DNA of 40,386 nt from Candidatus Afararchaeum irisae (GTDB taxonomy: Archaea; Halobacteriota; Halobacteria; Halobacteriales; Afararchaeaceae), in assembly GCA_034190545.1 (NCBI GenBank), contig JAXIOF010000023.1, positions 1 through 40,386 of the forward strand. The letters are read 5' to 3'. The notes under the pieces are model-generated. The model did not search any database. It was not told where the DNA came from and was given only the letters and a program-made list of their open reading frames with translations. The position numbers were made by a program, and so were the translations under genes. Below are positions 15,803 through 24,600 of this stretch, piece after piece (the first letter of the stretch is position 1; every line of letters begins with the position of its first letter).

Positions 15803-16495
15803 ATGAAGAGGCGTAACCTTCTCAAGCTTCTCGGAACTACTGCGGTAGCCTCGACAGCGGGCTGTACTAGTGTGATGGGGGGATCGTCGGGCAGTCAGAC
15901 GTATCTCGACAAGCGCGAGAGTCAGAGGGCGAAGAGCGAGGCTCTGTCGTATCCCGCATATGGGGAGAAGCTACCGAAGGCGACTCTTACCGACCCCATA
16001 ACAGGCGACGAGTACACGACGACGAAGGTCAATAATAACATACTGATGACCTTCTTCTATTCTCACTGTAACACGATCTGTCCACGTCTCATATCGACAC
16101 TCAGCAACGTACAGGCAGACTCGATCAAGAACGACTACACCGACGAAGTCGTCTTTCTCCCTATAACCTTCGATCCCAAACGTGACACAGCCGACAGGCT
16201 CATAGAGTACGCCGACCAGATGAACATAAACCTCGACGTCGGAAACTGGCACTTCCTCAGACCTAAGTCCGTGAAGAGAGCAAAGGAAGTGGTCGCTGAG
16301 AAGTACGGTGTCGGCTTCCAGAAGGAGTCGGATGTCGGAACCCAGTATATGTTCACCCATCTAGGACTCATAATACTCGCCAATCCCAAGGGCTACGTTG
16401 AGAGGGCATGGACTATGACGACGACCTCGGGACCGTCGTGGCAGGAGGTACGTGACGCTCTCAAGAAGATCCGTAAGGCTGAGTCACAGGGGTAA
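15803..16495 (+). CDS. SCO1/SenC copper-chaperone lipoprotein
   Basis: The N-terminus MKRRNLLKLLGTTAVAS leads to a lipobox TAGC with Cys21, so the protein is membrane-tethered and exported. The thioredoxin-like fold carries the copper/redox motif HCNTICP (Cys89, Cys93) and a downstream histidine, His186 in YMFTHLGLI, which together form the SCO Cu site. SCO proteins deliver copper to, or reduce, the CuA centre of cytochrome oxidase. The next gene starts 3 nt after its stop, forming an operon with an exported thioredoxin. Whether it serves an oxidase or the neighbouring DyP/P19-like proteins cannot be told here. Confidence 0.9.
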   Translation: MKRRNLLKLLGTTAVASTAGCTSVMGGSSGSQTYLDKRESQRAKSEALSYPAYGEKLPKATLTDPITGDEYTTTKVNNNILMTFFYSHCNTICPRLISTLSNVQADSIKNDYTDEVVFLPITFDPKRDTADRLIEYADQMNINLDVGNWHFLRPKSVKRAKEVVAEKYGVGFQKESDVGTQYMFTHLGLIILANPKGYVERAWTMTTTSGPSWQEVRDALKKIRKAESQG

Positions 16496-16498
16496 CAG

Positions 16499-17038
16499 AT
16501 GAACCTATCACGTCGAGAGATTATTGCGGCTCTGGGTGGAACGGGTCTCACCGCTTTCGGGGCGTGGGTGGGTCTGACACGTCCCTTCTCAGACGACGGC
16601 TTCGAACCCGTTAAGATAGATACACTCGAAGCAAGCGGGAGCCAGCCAGGGACTATGACCGTCCCCGTCGAGGGGGAGGTGACCGTAGTAGACATATTCT
16701 CTACGACGTGTGCGCCGTGTGTTGACCAGATGGACTCGCTCGGAGCCGTCGAGTCACGTCTCGGAGATGAAGCCGTCTTCGTCTCTGTCACAAATCAGCT
16801 AGTCGGAGAGGAACTCTCGGTCACGAGGGACGACATACGTGACTGGTGGAACCGGAACGGCGGAGACTGGACGGTCGGCTTCGACGACGACGGAAAGCTC
16901 ACGAGAGCCGTGAGTGCGACGGGAATGCCGTATCTCGTTATAGTCGACACCGACGGCGAGGTTGCGTGGAGCCACGCCGGAGTCGTCGGCGAGGAGAAGC
17001 TCACACGCGAGATCCGTGACGTTTTAGATGGTGGGTGA
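16499..17038 (+). CDS. exported TlpA-like thioredoxin
   Basis: The 179-residue protein has a twin-arginine-like signal (SRREIIAALGGTGLTAFGAW) without a lipobox and a thioredoxin fold with active site CAPC (Cys71, Cys74) in FSTTCAPCVDQM. The cis-proline loop reads GMPYLVIVDTDGEV. Proteins of this type keep copper-chaperone or apocytochrome cysteines reduced outside the membrane; reduction of the SCO1 partner encoded just upstream is the natural inference. Operon context: 3 nt after SCO1, and 13 nt before the regulator remnant. Confidence 0.88.
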   Translation: MNLSRREIIAALGGTGLTAFGAWVGLTRPFSDDGFEPVKIDTLEASGSQPGTMTVPVEGEVTVVDIFSTTCAPCVDQMDSLGAVESRLGDEAVFVSVTNQLVGEELSVTRDDIRDWWNRNGGDWTVGFDDDGKLTRAVSATGMPYLVIVDTDGEVAWSHAGVVGEEKLTREIRDVLDGG

Positions 17039-17051
17039 GAAATATACAGCA

Positions 17052-17555
17052 ATGAGCGAGACGCGTAGCACGATAGAGGACTACATAAGGAGCAACCCGG
17101 GAGTCTACTTCAACCAGATAGTCAGGTCTCTCGACCCCGCTCCGGGACAGGTTCAGTACCATCTCCGGCGTCTCGAAGAGGGTAAAGACATAGTCGAACA
17201 GAGTCTCTACGGACACACACATTACTAGCCCGAGACCTACGGCGACTGGGAGAGGAACGCGCTCGCTCTCTTCCGGCGTGAGACCTCGCGCGAGATACTC
17301 ATCCATCTCATAGACGAGAACGGCGCGAAGCCGTCGGAGATGACCGACGATCTCGGCATACCGAGGAGCACGCTTGAGTGGCATCTCGACCATCTTATCG
17401 AACAGGAGATAGTCGAGAAGGAGCGTGACATGGGAGGAAGGGTCAACGTCGTCCTCACTAAGCCTGAGAGGACGCGTGACCTCCTCGAAATAGTCTCTCC
17501 GTCTCTCCCCGACAAGCTCATCGACCGTTTCATACGTCTCTTCGACCAGCTCTAG
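17052..17555 (+). pseudogene. two-module winged-helix regulator interrupted by an in-frame TAG
   Basis: Translated through, the frame gives two winged helix-turn-helix modules: STIEDYIRSNPGVYFNQIVR with a QYHLRRLEEG wing, and REILIHLIDENGAKPSEMTD with a TLEWHLDHLIEQ helix. Codon 59 (17226-17228) is TAG, between THY and PETYGDWERNAL. Related haloarchaeal regulators, as I remember them, have a second tyrosine there, so a TAC or TAT to TAG change would explain it. Both halves remain in the same frame with host codon use. It may be a fresh nonsense mutation, a base-calling error, or two separate half-proteins (a restart at ATG 17340 is possible). Position suggests control of the SCO1-TlpA operon. 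Confidence 0.7.
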
Positions 17556-17581
17556 TTTTAGACGTACATACCAGAACGCAG

Positions 17582-17588
17582 TTTATTC
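17582..17588 (+). promoter_or_regulatory. TATA element for the DUF7405 gene
   Basis: TTTATTC lies about 32-38 nt before ATG 17620. Confidence 0.45.
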
Positions 17589-17619
17589 TGAGAGGGTTAC
17601 ACAGAGTATAGAACAGAAC

Positions 17620-18903
17620 ATGGATCGGCGCGGTAGTCGTAGTCACAGTCGAGACAACGCGAGAGGCATAAGAAGACGTGAGTTCCTCAAGTCGGCAGTC
17701 GCGATAGGAGGAGCCTCGGCGCTCGCGGCGTGTATGGGACGTTCCGACGACAGTATACCACGCGGTGGGACGTCTAAGCTACCCGAGAGACAGCACGCGT
17801 GGAACGACTACCTCAGACACGACGACCACGGAAACCCACTGAACCCCCGCCACCACGTCCTCGTCTTCCTCGACTACTCCGGAGATGTCCCGTCAGAAGA
17901 AGACCGCGACTCGGTCGAAGAGTCCCTCAGCGACCTCGAAGAAGCCTTCGCGTGGGGAAGCGACGGTCTCCTCTTCACAGTCGGCTACTCGCCCTACTAC
18001 TTCGAGAGGTTCGACGCCGATACACCGACATCGATAGAGCTTCCGAAGCCCGAGCCTCTCGCCGACTTCGAGAGTCCCGACCCCGACAAGTACGACGCCG
18101 TCTTACATCTCGCTAGCGACCACGCGACTGCGGTACTCTCCGCCGAGGAGGCACTCCTGGGCGAGGTCGACGAGGCGAACGGAGTTGAGGTCTCTCCGCT
18201 CGATGGTATCTTCGAGAGAAACGAGAGACGCACGGGCTTCGTGGGTGAGGGACTTCCCGCCCAGAACCAGGACGTCGACGGTATACCTGACTCGGAGCCA
18301 GTAGACGAAGACGCGCCTATGTACATGGGATTCAAGTCTGGCTTCTTGAAGAACCAGGCGACAGAGGACAGGGTCACAGTAGACGAAGGTGGGTTCGCGG
18401 GAGGTACGACACAGCACGTCTCACGTCTCAGACTTAGGCTCGAACAGTGGTACGAACAGGACAGCCGTTACCAGAGGGTCGGAAAGATGTTCTGTCCCGC
18501 ACACGCTCAGGAAGGGAGGGTCGAGGGGACGGGCGAGAGCCTCGGTGACTCTAGCCGTATGGAGGACTGCGGTGACGCCGTCGAGTCGGCGAGACAGAAC
18601 GGCATGGTAGGACACTCACAGAAGATGGTCTCCGCGAGACGTGACGGCTCTCCCGTTATGATAAGACGTGACTTCGACTCGACAGATGGCGGCGAGGCGG
18701 GACTACATTTCGTCGCCCTCCAGGAGAGCATCTCCGACTTCGTCTCGACACGGAAAGCTATGAACGGAACCCGCGTCTCACGTAGCTCTCCCGTCGGAAC
18801 CAAGACCAACAACGGCATACTCCAGTATATATCGGTCGAGAGACGCGGAAACTACCTCGTGCCCCCGAGGAGTCTTAGGGCTCTTCCGACCCCGAATCCG
18901 TGA
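17620..18903 (+). CDS. Tat lipoprotein of the DUF7405 family, DyP-peroxidase-like
   Basis: The 427-residue protein opens with a long basic n-region, the Tat motif IRRREFLKS and a lipobox ALAAC. The body matches, by memory, the haloarchaeal DUF7405 family: HHVLVFLDYSGDVP early, GFVGEGLPA near residue 208, GGFAGGTTQHVSRLRLRLEQ, MFCPAHAQEG, and a C-terminal NNGILQYISVERRGNYLVPP. DUF7405 belongs to the dye-decolorising peroxidase superfamily, in which GxxDG and a proximal histidine bind heme; here the motif is altered to GEGLPA. It is followed by a P19-like protein, so a role in extracytoplasmic metal or heme handling is inferred. Confidence 0.8.
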   Translation: MDRRGSRSHSRDNARGIRRREFLKSAVAIGGASALAACMGRSDDSIPRGGTSKLPERQHAWNDYLRHDDHGNPLNPRHHVLVFLDYSGDVPSEEDRDSVEESLSDLEEAFAWGSDGLLFTVGYSPYYFERFDADTPTSIELPKPEPLADFESPDPDKYDAVLHLASDHATAVLSAEEALLGEVDEANGVEVSPLDGIFERNERRTGFVGEGLPAQNQDVDGIPDSEPVDEDAPMYMGFKSGFLKNQATEDRVTVDEGGFAGGTTQHVSRLRLRLEQWYEQDSRYQRVGKMFCPAHAQEGRVEGTGESLGDSSRMEDCGDAVESARQNGMVGHSQKMVSARRDGSPVMIRRDFDSTDGGEAGLHFVALQESISDFVSTRKAMNGTRVSRSSPVGTKTNNGILQYISVERRGNYLVPPRSLRALPTPNP

Positions 18904-18929
18904 GATTTCGACAGCCGTACCAGAACCCG

Positions 18930-18938
18930 TATTTAAAG
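18930..18938 (+). promoter_or_regulatory. TATA element for the DUF7350 gene
   Basis: TATTTAAAG-like stretch 27-35 nt before ATG 18965. Despite being in the same orientation as DUF7405, this gene appears to have its own promoter. Confidence 0.6.
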
Positions 18939-18964
18939 AAAGAACCAACCAAGACACAGAAATA

Positions 18965-20140
18965 ATGCGACGCCGAGAGTTTCTCAGAGCCGCGGGTCTC
19001 ACGGGACTCTCTGTATCTCTGTCTCTCCCGGGATGCATAGAGATACGTGGAAGTCCGAGGACACGCGCGGTTCTACCTCCCTTGGTCGACGACAGACCCG
19101 ATGCTGTCTACTATCCTACTCACTCTGAGGGCATGGTCTTCCTCGGAACCGAGACTGTCGGAGACTACAAGCTGGGTCTGACCTACTCTTTCCCCGACAG
19201 GTTCTGGAACGTCACGGGTCAGAGGACGTCGAGGGTCGATCCCACTGTCGAGGACGACATACATCTCATGGCGACGGTCTGGGACTCCGAGACGGGGATC
19301 GTCCTTCCGGTCGCTTCGGGGGTCGACGTCGAGGTTCTGAGAGACGGTGAGACTGTCGAGGAGAGAACACTCTGGCCCATGCTTTCTCAGAATATGGGAT
19401 TCCATTACGGCGACAACCTCAGTCTCGATGGAAACGGAAGGTACGTCGTTAGGGTCACAGTGCCGGGAATGGAGATAGAGAGGACTGGAGAATTCAATGG
19501 AAAGTTCGAAGACGGCGGCACAGTCGATTTCTCGTTCGGGTACACCAGATCGAGCATGACACAGATTCCGTACAAGAAGTACCCCGACAAGAAGGGTGAG
19601 CGCGACGCTATAGAACCGCGCGAGTTAGAGGTCGTTCCCCCCTTGTCGACACCTTCGACCTCAGTGAATGAGTCGAGGGAGAGGAGTAGAAACATGGTAA
19701 AGGAGTACGCCATACCTGTCTCAACGTCTCCTCGTGTCGAGGAACTCCCGGGTGATACACTTGGGACTCAGAGCCTCGGGGACATCATTCTGTGTCCGAC
19801 TCTTCTCGGAGCCGAAACAGACTCAGACGAAGATGACACTGACATCCTGAGACATATCGCTGTCTCCCCCCGTACCGCCTACAACTCTTTCCCCCTCCCG
19901 ATGGCTTCCCTCGCCGCGCGCCTCGTCGACTCCGGGGAGACAGTATTCGAGTCGTACCTCGAAGCATGTATAGACCCCGAGATAGGCTACCACTACATAA
20001 CATCATCACCCGTCGATTCCGAGACAGTCGACTCCGCCGAGATCCTTACTGTGACAGTCGAGACACCCCCACAGGTCGCACGACACGAGGGGTACGAGAC
20101 TGCTTTCATGAGAACCGGCGACGTGAGTTTCGAGATCTGA
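18965..20140 (+). CDS. Tat lipoprotein of the DUF7350 family, P19/Tp34-like metal-binding protein
   Basis: Signal MRRREFLRAAGLTGLSVSL with lipobox LPGC (Cys23). Two similar beta-rich halves follow. The first has DDIHLMATVWDSETGIVLPV and MGFHYGDNLSLDGNG; the second has RHIAVSPRTAYNSFPLPMAS and DPEIGYHYITSSPVD. Paired Met and His of this sort resemble the periplasmic P19/Tp34 iron-copper proteins, whose family uses an HxM/M-rich site. The C-terminus VETPPQVARHEGYETAFM is typical of DUF7350. Together with the DyP-like gene before it, this recalls bacterial EfeOB or P19 iron-uptake loci, but no permease is present in the window. Confidence 0.78.
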   Translation: MRRREFLRAAGLTGLSVSLSLPGCIEIRGSPRTRAVLPPLVDDRPDAVYYPTHSEGMVFLGTETVGDYKLGLTYSFPDRFWNVTGQRTSRVDPTVEDDIHLMATVWDSETGIVLPVASGVDVEVLRDGETVEERTLWPMLSQNMGFHYGDNLSLDGNGRYVVRVTVPGMEIERTGEFNGKFEDGGTVDFSFGYTRSSMTQIPYKKYPDKKGERDAIEPRELEVVPPLSTPSTSVNESRERSRNMVKEYAIPVSTSPRVEELPGDTLGTQSLGDIILCPTLLGAETDSDEDDTDILRHIAVSPRTAYNSFPLPMASLAARLVDSGETVFESYLEACIDPEIGYHYITSSPVDSETVDSAEILTVTVETPPQVARHEGYETAFMRTGDVSFEI

Positions 20141-20166
20141 CTGTGACAGTGGTTACTACCACCACC

Positions 20167-20244
20167 ATGACCACGAACGACTCCGACTGTGACTCCGACC
20201 GCGACAAAGCCTATACAGTCCGAGGACAGATATACGACAGATGA
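20167..20244 (+). CDS. possible 25-residue ORF overlapping the MoxR start
   Basis: ATG 20167 opens MTTNDSDCDSDRDKAYTVRG and ends at TGA 20244, overlapping the MoxR ATG (20241) as ATGA. The overlap is the usual sign of coupled genes, yet the peptide is low-complexity and has no promoter of its own. It may only be leader sequence of the operon. Confidence 0.25.
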   Translation: MTTNDSDCDSDRDKAYTVRGQIYDR

Positions 20245-21197
20245 GTCTAGACTCTTCGTCTTCCGACGACGAGGTCGACCTCGACCTCGAAGAGGCTTCG
20301 TCTCTGATCCACGGTGTTATCGAGAACCTCCACGAGGTGATCGTAGGACACGACGGCGCTGTCCGTCATCTCGTGACGGCTGTTCTCTCGGGTGGACATC
20401 TCCTGATAGAGGACGTCCCCGGGGTCGGAAAGACGGTTCTCGCACGTTCTTTCGCCGAGTCGTTCGACGTCTCCTTCGGTCGAGTCCAGTTCACCCCTGA
20501 CATACGTCCGACCGACATCACGGGGGTCAACGTCTACAACCAGAAGACGAACGACTTCGAGTTCCGTCCGGGACCTGTCTTCGCCAACATACTCCTGGGC
20601 GACGAGATAAACCGCGCGCCACCCAGGTCACAAGCCGCGCTCCTTGAAGCGATGGAGGAAAAACAGGTAACTGTCGACGGTGAGACACGTTCGGTTCCGT
20701 CGCCTTTTACCGTGATAGCCACACAGAACTCGGTCGAGACCGACGACGTCTATGAGCTTCCTCTCGCCCAGATAGACCGTTTCACGAAGAAGATACATCT
20801 CGGCTATCCCGACCCCGATGAGGAGACTGAGCTTCTCCGGAGAACCACGGGAGACCATCCGTTAGACGACCTCGAAGCCGTCGCGACTCAAGAGGATCTC
20901 GTGAGTATGCGTGACTTCGTCTCCGAGGTCGAAGTCAGTGACTCAGTACGTGACTACATAACACGTCTGTCGGAGTACAGCCGCGAAGTCTCACGTATAG
21001 GCGCGAGCCCGCGGGCTTCTATCTCGCTCATGGAGTCGTCACAGGCACGTGCGGTTCTCAACCGCCGTGACTACGTCACGCCCAACGACGTCAAGGAAGA
21101 GGCACACGCCGTCTTGAGCCACAGAATCGTCGGCTCCGACTCCGATGGTGTGGTCTCAGACGCAGTCGAAGAGGTTTCGGTTCCGGTTACTGAGTAA
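20241..21197 (+). CDS. MoxR-family AAA+ ATPase
   Basis: The 318-residue ATPase has Walker A EDVPGVGKTVLARS near residue 60, Walker B ILLGDEINRAPPRSQAALLE, the sensor-1 region FTVIATQNSVE and a C-terminal lid with ARASISLMESSQARAVLN. MoxR proteins act as chaperones that activate or mature partner proteins, commonly VWA-type DUF58 proteins. Here DUF58 follows after 2 nt and a transglutaminase overlaps that gene, the standard three-gene arrangement. The start at 20241 gives the expected length. Confidence 0.93.
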   Translation: MSLDSSSSDDEVDLDLEEASSLIHGVIENLHEVIVGHDGAVRHLVTAVLSGGHLLIEDVPGVGKTVLARSFAESFDVSFGRVQFTPDIRPTDITGVNVYNQKTNDFEFRPGPVFANILLGDEINRAPPRSQAALLEAMEEKQVTVDGETRSVPSPFTVIATQNSVETDDVYELPLAQIDRFTKKIHLGYPDPDEETELLRRTTGDHPLDDLEAVATQEDLVSMRDFVSEVEVSDSVRDYITRLSEYSREVSRIGASPRASISLMESSQARAVLNRRDYVTPNDVKEEAHAVLSHRIVGSDSDGVVSDAVEEVSVPVTE

Positions 21198-21199
21198 GA

Positions 21200-22315
21200 A
21201 TGCTCGGGGTTAGACTCACAAGACGCGGATGGGCAGCCCTCGGTGTCTTAGCCGTAGCTGAGGCGTCGGCTCTCGGATTCGGAGCGAGGTCACTCAACTA
21301 CGTCGCCGCACCCCTCGGAGCCGTCTTTGTCGTGAGCGGTCTACGTGTGGCGAGGCTAAGCCGAAGCGACTTCGGAGTCTCAGTAGAGGCTCCCGAGACA
21401 GTCTTCGAGGACGACGAAGCCGAGATCACTGTCGTCGTCGAGTCGGAGACCGAGGCTAAAGCCAGACTAGACGTGGATCTTCAGACGGGCAGAGACAGCC
21501 GTGTCAGTCTGACCGACTCTGTCTTTCTGAGGGAGGGAACCCACGACTTCCGCCGACACGTGAGTCTTCCGAGGGGAGTCTACGGATCGGTCTCCGTGGG
21601 TCTGAGACTCACCGACTACTTCGGTCTGTTTTACCGTACCGAGAGCTTCGTTTCGCAGACCGAGTTAGCAGTCGTACCCCGACCCTACGTCCTGAGGTCT
21701 TCGGCGGTTTTCGTCTCAGAGGGCGACGGTCTCCCGAGGGAGACGTCTCCGGACAGAGGCAGTGACACAGTCAGAGCCTACGAGGTCGGAGACCCTCTCA
21801 AGGACGTCGACTGGAGACTGAGTGCTGGCTCCGTCGACGGTCTCCTCGTACGTGACTACGTCTCGGCGTCGGAGTCTGACTCAGAAGACACCGAAGCCGT
21901 GGTGTCTGTCTCAGTCCCTGAGACCACGAGACGTGAGACAGCCGACGAGGCTGCGAGAGCCGCCGCGAGCCTACTCCTTCTTCTGTCGAAGAGAGGCTAT
22001 GAAGTCGGTCTGAGAACCTCGCGTAAGACTACCGAAGCCGGCGACGCGAGCTTCGACTCGTTTCTCCGACATCTCGCAGCCGTAGGACTCTCGTATGGTG
22101 ACGACAGAACGAGTCCCGACACGTCTGAGACCGAGGTTGACGACGAACGAGCCTCCGATCCTACTCTAACCGTAACCGTCGAGGACGACGCCTCCGAAGA
22201 GGTGGCTGTCATACACACACCGAACCAGAGCCACGTCTTCTCTGAGATAGCCGAGACGAAGGCAGGTCTCGACTACTCGGTCGGTAACAAGTCTTCGAGA
22301 GGTGATTTAATCTGA
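21200..22315 (+). CDS. DUF58 membrane protein
   Basis: Two N-terminal hydrophobic segments (AALGVLAVAEASALGFGARS and LNYVAAPLGAVFVVSGLRV) precede a beta-rich region and the DUF58 signature VRAYEVGDPLKDVDWRLSAG with LLVRDYV at about residues 192-225. The C-terminal part is a divergent VWA-like fold, 371 residues in total. It is translationally linked on both sides: 2 nt after MoxR, and an NTGA overlap with the transglutaminase. Family role: partner of MoxR in a membrane-associated maturation system of unknown substrate. Confidence 0.9.
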   Translation: MLGVRLTRRGWAALGVLAVAEASALGFGARSLNYVAAPLGAVFVVSGLRVARLSRSDFGVSVEAPETVFEDDEAEITVVVESETEAKARLDVDLQTGRDSRVSLTDSVFLREGTHDFRRHVSLPRGVYGSVSVGLRLTDYFGLFYRTESFVSQTELAVVPRPYVLRSSAVFVSEGDGLPRETSPDRGSDTVRAYEVGDPLKDVDWRLSAGSVDGLLVRDYVSASESDSEDTEAVVSVSVPETTRRETADEAARAAASLLLLLSKRGYEVGLRTSRKTTEAGDASFDSFLRHLAAVGLSYGDDRTSPDTSETEVDDERASDPTLTVTVEDDASEEVAVIHTPNQSHVFSEIAETKAGLDYSVGNKSSRGDLI

Positions 22316-24591
22316 AGACGCCCAAAGTCGGCATCCCTCGTCTTCTTGCGACAGCCGGGGCGGGTCTTTTAGTCTACTCCTTCTTCGAGACTCTGAGACG
22401 TATAGCTTCGGTGACGGGAACCTCGACAGTCTTCCTCGGCGTATCAGCCGCAGCCGTAGGACTCGGTGTCGGAGCCTCGTTCTCACGTCTGTCGGAGGTC
22501 GACACACGCCGACTCGGGGCTGTCGGAGTCGCCGTCTCGTCTGTCTCCGCCGCGGTCTATCTCACGACACTCCCTCCCGGTGTATTCAGTCTAAACCACT
22601 TAGTCTCCGACGCCGTCGGATTTGCGACGGGGAGTATGTCGGTTATGAGGATACTCAACGCCGGCGTCTGGTCGGTCTTCTTCGTCCCGATACCACTCTT
22701 CGTCTCAGTCTACCTCGTCCTCACGACGAGATACGTCGGAGCGACGGGAGTCGCGGGTGCCGTCCTTGGCTTCTTCGTCCTGACCGGAGACGCCGACTCG
22801 ACTCTCGTACTCCTCGGAGTCGCGGGGGGTATAGCAGCCGTCGGATTCGGAGAGATCGACCGTCTAGCCGAGGATCAACGTCCTCCGAAGTCAGCGTATA
22901 CGACTGTCCTCCTCACCCTATTAGTCGTCGCGGCGTCGCCTCTCGTAGTGACGGCTGTACCCGGCGACGAGACCGGAATACTCGGAGGAGATGGGGGAGG
23001 CGAAGGTGGTAGCGGCGGATCCGAGGTAAGCACGGGATTTGCGAAGGCGTCCGACACCTACGACATCTCCGAGGGGGTGGATCTCACGACACGTCGGATC
23101 TACACGGTCGAGTCGGAGAGAGTACCCGAGTACATGGTCGTCTCGGTCTACGACAGGTACTCGGGAGAGAGCTGGGTTAGGACACAGTCGGCTTCGGCAT
23201 CGACTAGAGCACAGCCACCTCCCGAGGTAAGAGACTTTGTGACCCAGAGAGTAAACCTCAACTCGTCGGGTCTCGGGATACGACCCTCTGTCTACAAGCC
23301 CGTGGACGTTGAGGGCGGTCCTACTATCTCCCCCGACGGATACCTCGAAGCCTCCGAGACCCCCGAGACCTCCGAGACTGACACCGACACGTCTTACAGG
23401 GTCATAAGCGGCGTGGCTCCCGAAAACAGAAGGGTCGTAGAGGCACTGTCGTCCTCGTCCTCGTCCTCGTCCTCGGAGTATCCTCCCGAGATACGTGAGA
23501 GGTACCTCCAGACTCCCGAGACGGTACCCGAGAGACTCGTCGAGAAGACCTCCGAGATCACACGTGGCGACCCGACTGCGTACGCGAAGGCGGAGTCAGT
23601 TGAGGACTGGCTTGAGACCAACAAGGAGTACTCGTTACAGGTCGAGAGACCCAACTCGACACGCGGCGGAGTCGCTGACTCGTTTGTCTTCGGGATGGAG
23701 GAGGGATACTGTGTCTACTACGCGACTTCTATGACTGTCATGTTACGTACACAGGGGGTTCCCGCGAGATACGTCACGGGATACCTCCCGGGAGACTCGG
23801 TCGGCGAGAACACCTGGAGACAGAGAGGCGTCGACTCACACGCCTGGGTACAGGTCTACTTCCCCGACGTCGGCTGGGTCGACTTCGATCCCACTCCCTC
23901 GGCTCCGCGCGAGACACAAGAGGCTCTGATGGTTCCCGGGAGAACCCCTCCGCCGTCTACCGACATTCCGAGCCCAAACGGGACACAGACCGACAGTCGA
24001 ACTCCGACAAACCAGACTAACACAACCGACTCCTCCGACCAGACGACTAACACGTCTACTTCTACTTCTTCCGAAAACACGACAGTCAGGGCGGGGTACA
24101 GTAACTCCGAATCCGACGCCTCTCTAGTCTCCGCCGTCTCTTCCACGATACCCGTCTCCTTATCCGAGGCTCTGTCTCTGGGAGTCTCTGCCGTCGTTCT
24201 CCATCTCACAGGTGTCTTCGGAGACGTAGCCAAGCGGCTCCGTCTGAGGCTTCAGATCACGTCGACACGGAGCCACGAAGCACGGTCGCGCACAGTCTCG
24301 ACCGCAAGACGGCGTGCTGAGGCGGCTATCTCACGTAGACATGGTCGGAGACGGCGTGGCGAGACCTTCCGTGACTACGTCGAGAGGACTCTCGGGGAGG
24401 GCGAACTGTCCGGGCTTATAGAGGCACACGAGAGGTCAGCCTACTCCGACGGTGTCTCGGCTTCCGACGTTAAGGCGGCGGTAGACGACGCCGACTCTAC
24501 AGTACGTCAGACTAAACGTCTCGGCTTCGCTGTCAGTCTCAGATCGCCTCTCGACTACATCCGGGACAAGTTACAAGTTAGTCAACTGTGA
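22312..24591 (+). CDS. membrane transglutaminase-like protein (TgpA type), probable CTG start
   Basis: About seven hydrophobic segments fill the first 200 residues, then an external transglutaminase core: Cys in EEGYCVYYATSMTVM (codon at 23710), His in VDSHAWVQVYF and Asp in GWVDFDPTPSAP. A Thr/Ser/Asn-rich linker, one TM segment (SLSEALSLGVSAVVLHLTGV) and a cytoplasmic helical domain follow. No ATG lies near the gene start. CTG 22312 overlaps the DUF58 stop as CTGA, exactly where ATGA would be expected, and keeps a first TM segment (RLLATAGAGLLVYSFFETLR) that a GTG at 22411 would lose. The full product is 759 residues; the start is inferred. Confidence 0.85.
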   Translation: MKTPKVGIPRLLATAGAGLLVYSFFETLRRIASVTGTSTVFLGVSAAAVGLGVGASFSRLSEVDTRRLGAVGVAVSSVSAAVYLTTLPPGVFSLNHLVSDAVGFATGSMSVMRILNAGVWSVFFVPIPLFVSVYLVLTTRYVGATGVAGAVLGFFVLTGDADSTLVLLGVAGGIAAVGFGEIDRLAEDQRPPKSAYTTVLLTLLVVAASPLVVTAVPGDETGILGGDGGGEGGSGGSEVSTGFAKASDTYDISEGVDLTTRRIYTVESERVPEYMVVSVYDRYSGESWVRTQSASASTRAQPPPEVRDFVTQRVNLNSSGLGIRPSVYKPVDVEGGPTISPDGYLEASETPETSETDTDTSYRVISGVAPENRRVVEALSSSSSSSSSEYPPEIRERYLQTPETVPERLVEKTSEITRGDPTAYAKAESVEDWLETNKEYSLQVERPNSTRGGVADSFVFGMEEGYCVYYATSMTVMLRTQGVPARYVTGYLPGDSVGENTWRQRGVDSHAWVQVYFPDVGWVDFDPTPSAPRETQEALMVPGRTPPPSTDIPSPNGTQTDSRTPTNQTNTTDSSDQTTNTSTSTSSENTTVRAGYSNSESDASLVSAVSSTIPVSLSEALSLGVSAVVLHLTGVFGDVAKRLRLRLQITSTRSHEARSRTVSTARRRAEAAISRRHGRRRRGETFRDYVERTLGEGELSGLIEAHERSAYSDGVSASDVKAAVDDADSTVRQTKRLGFAVSLRSPLDYIRDKLQVSQL
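23449..23474 (+). repeat. coding hexanucleotide microsatellite (poly-Ser)
   Basis: A run of TCGTCC hexamers inside the transglutaminase gene encodes nine consecutive serines before EYPPE. Such runs are prone to in-frame length change. Confidence 0.8.
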
Positions 24592-24600
24592 TTCTCAGAC

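Noticed and set aside
17226-17228. TAG read as pyrrolysine or as a sense codon
   Set aside because: TAG terminates several confident genes in this window and no pyrrolysine genes are present here; one isolated case is better explained by mutation or error.
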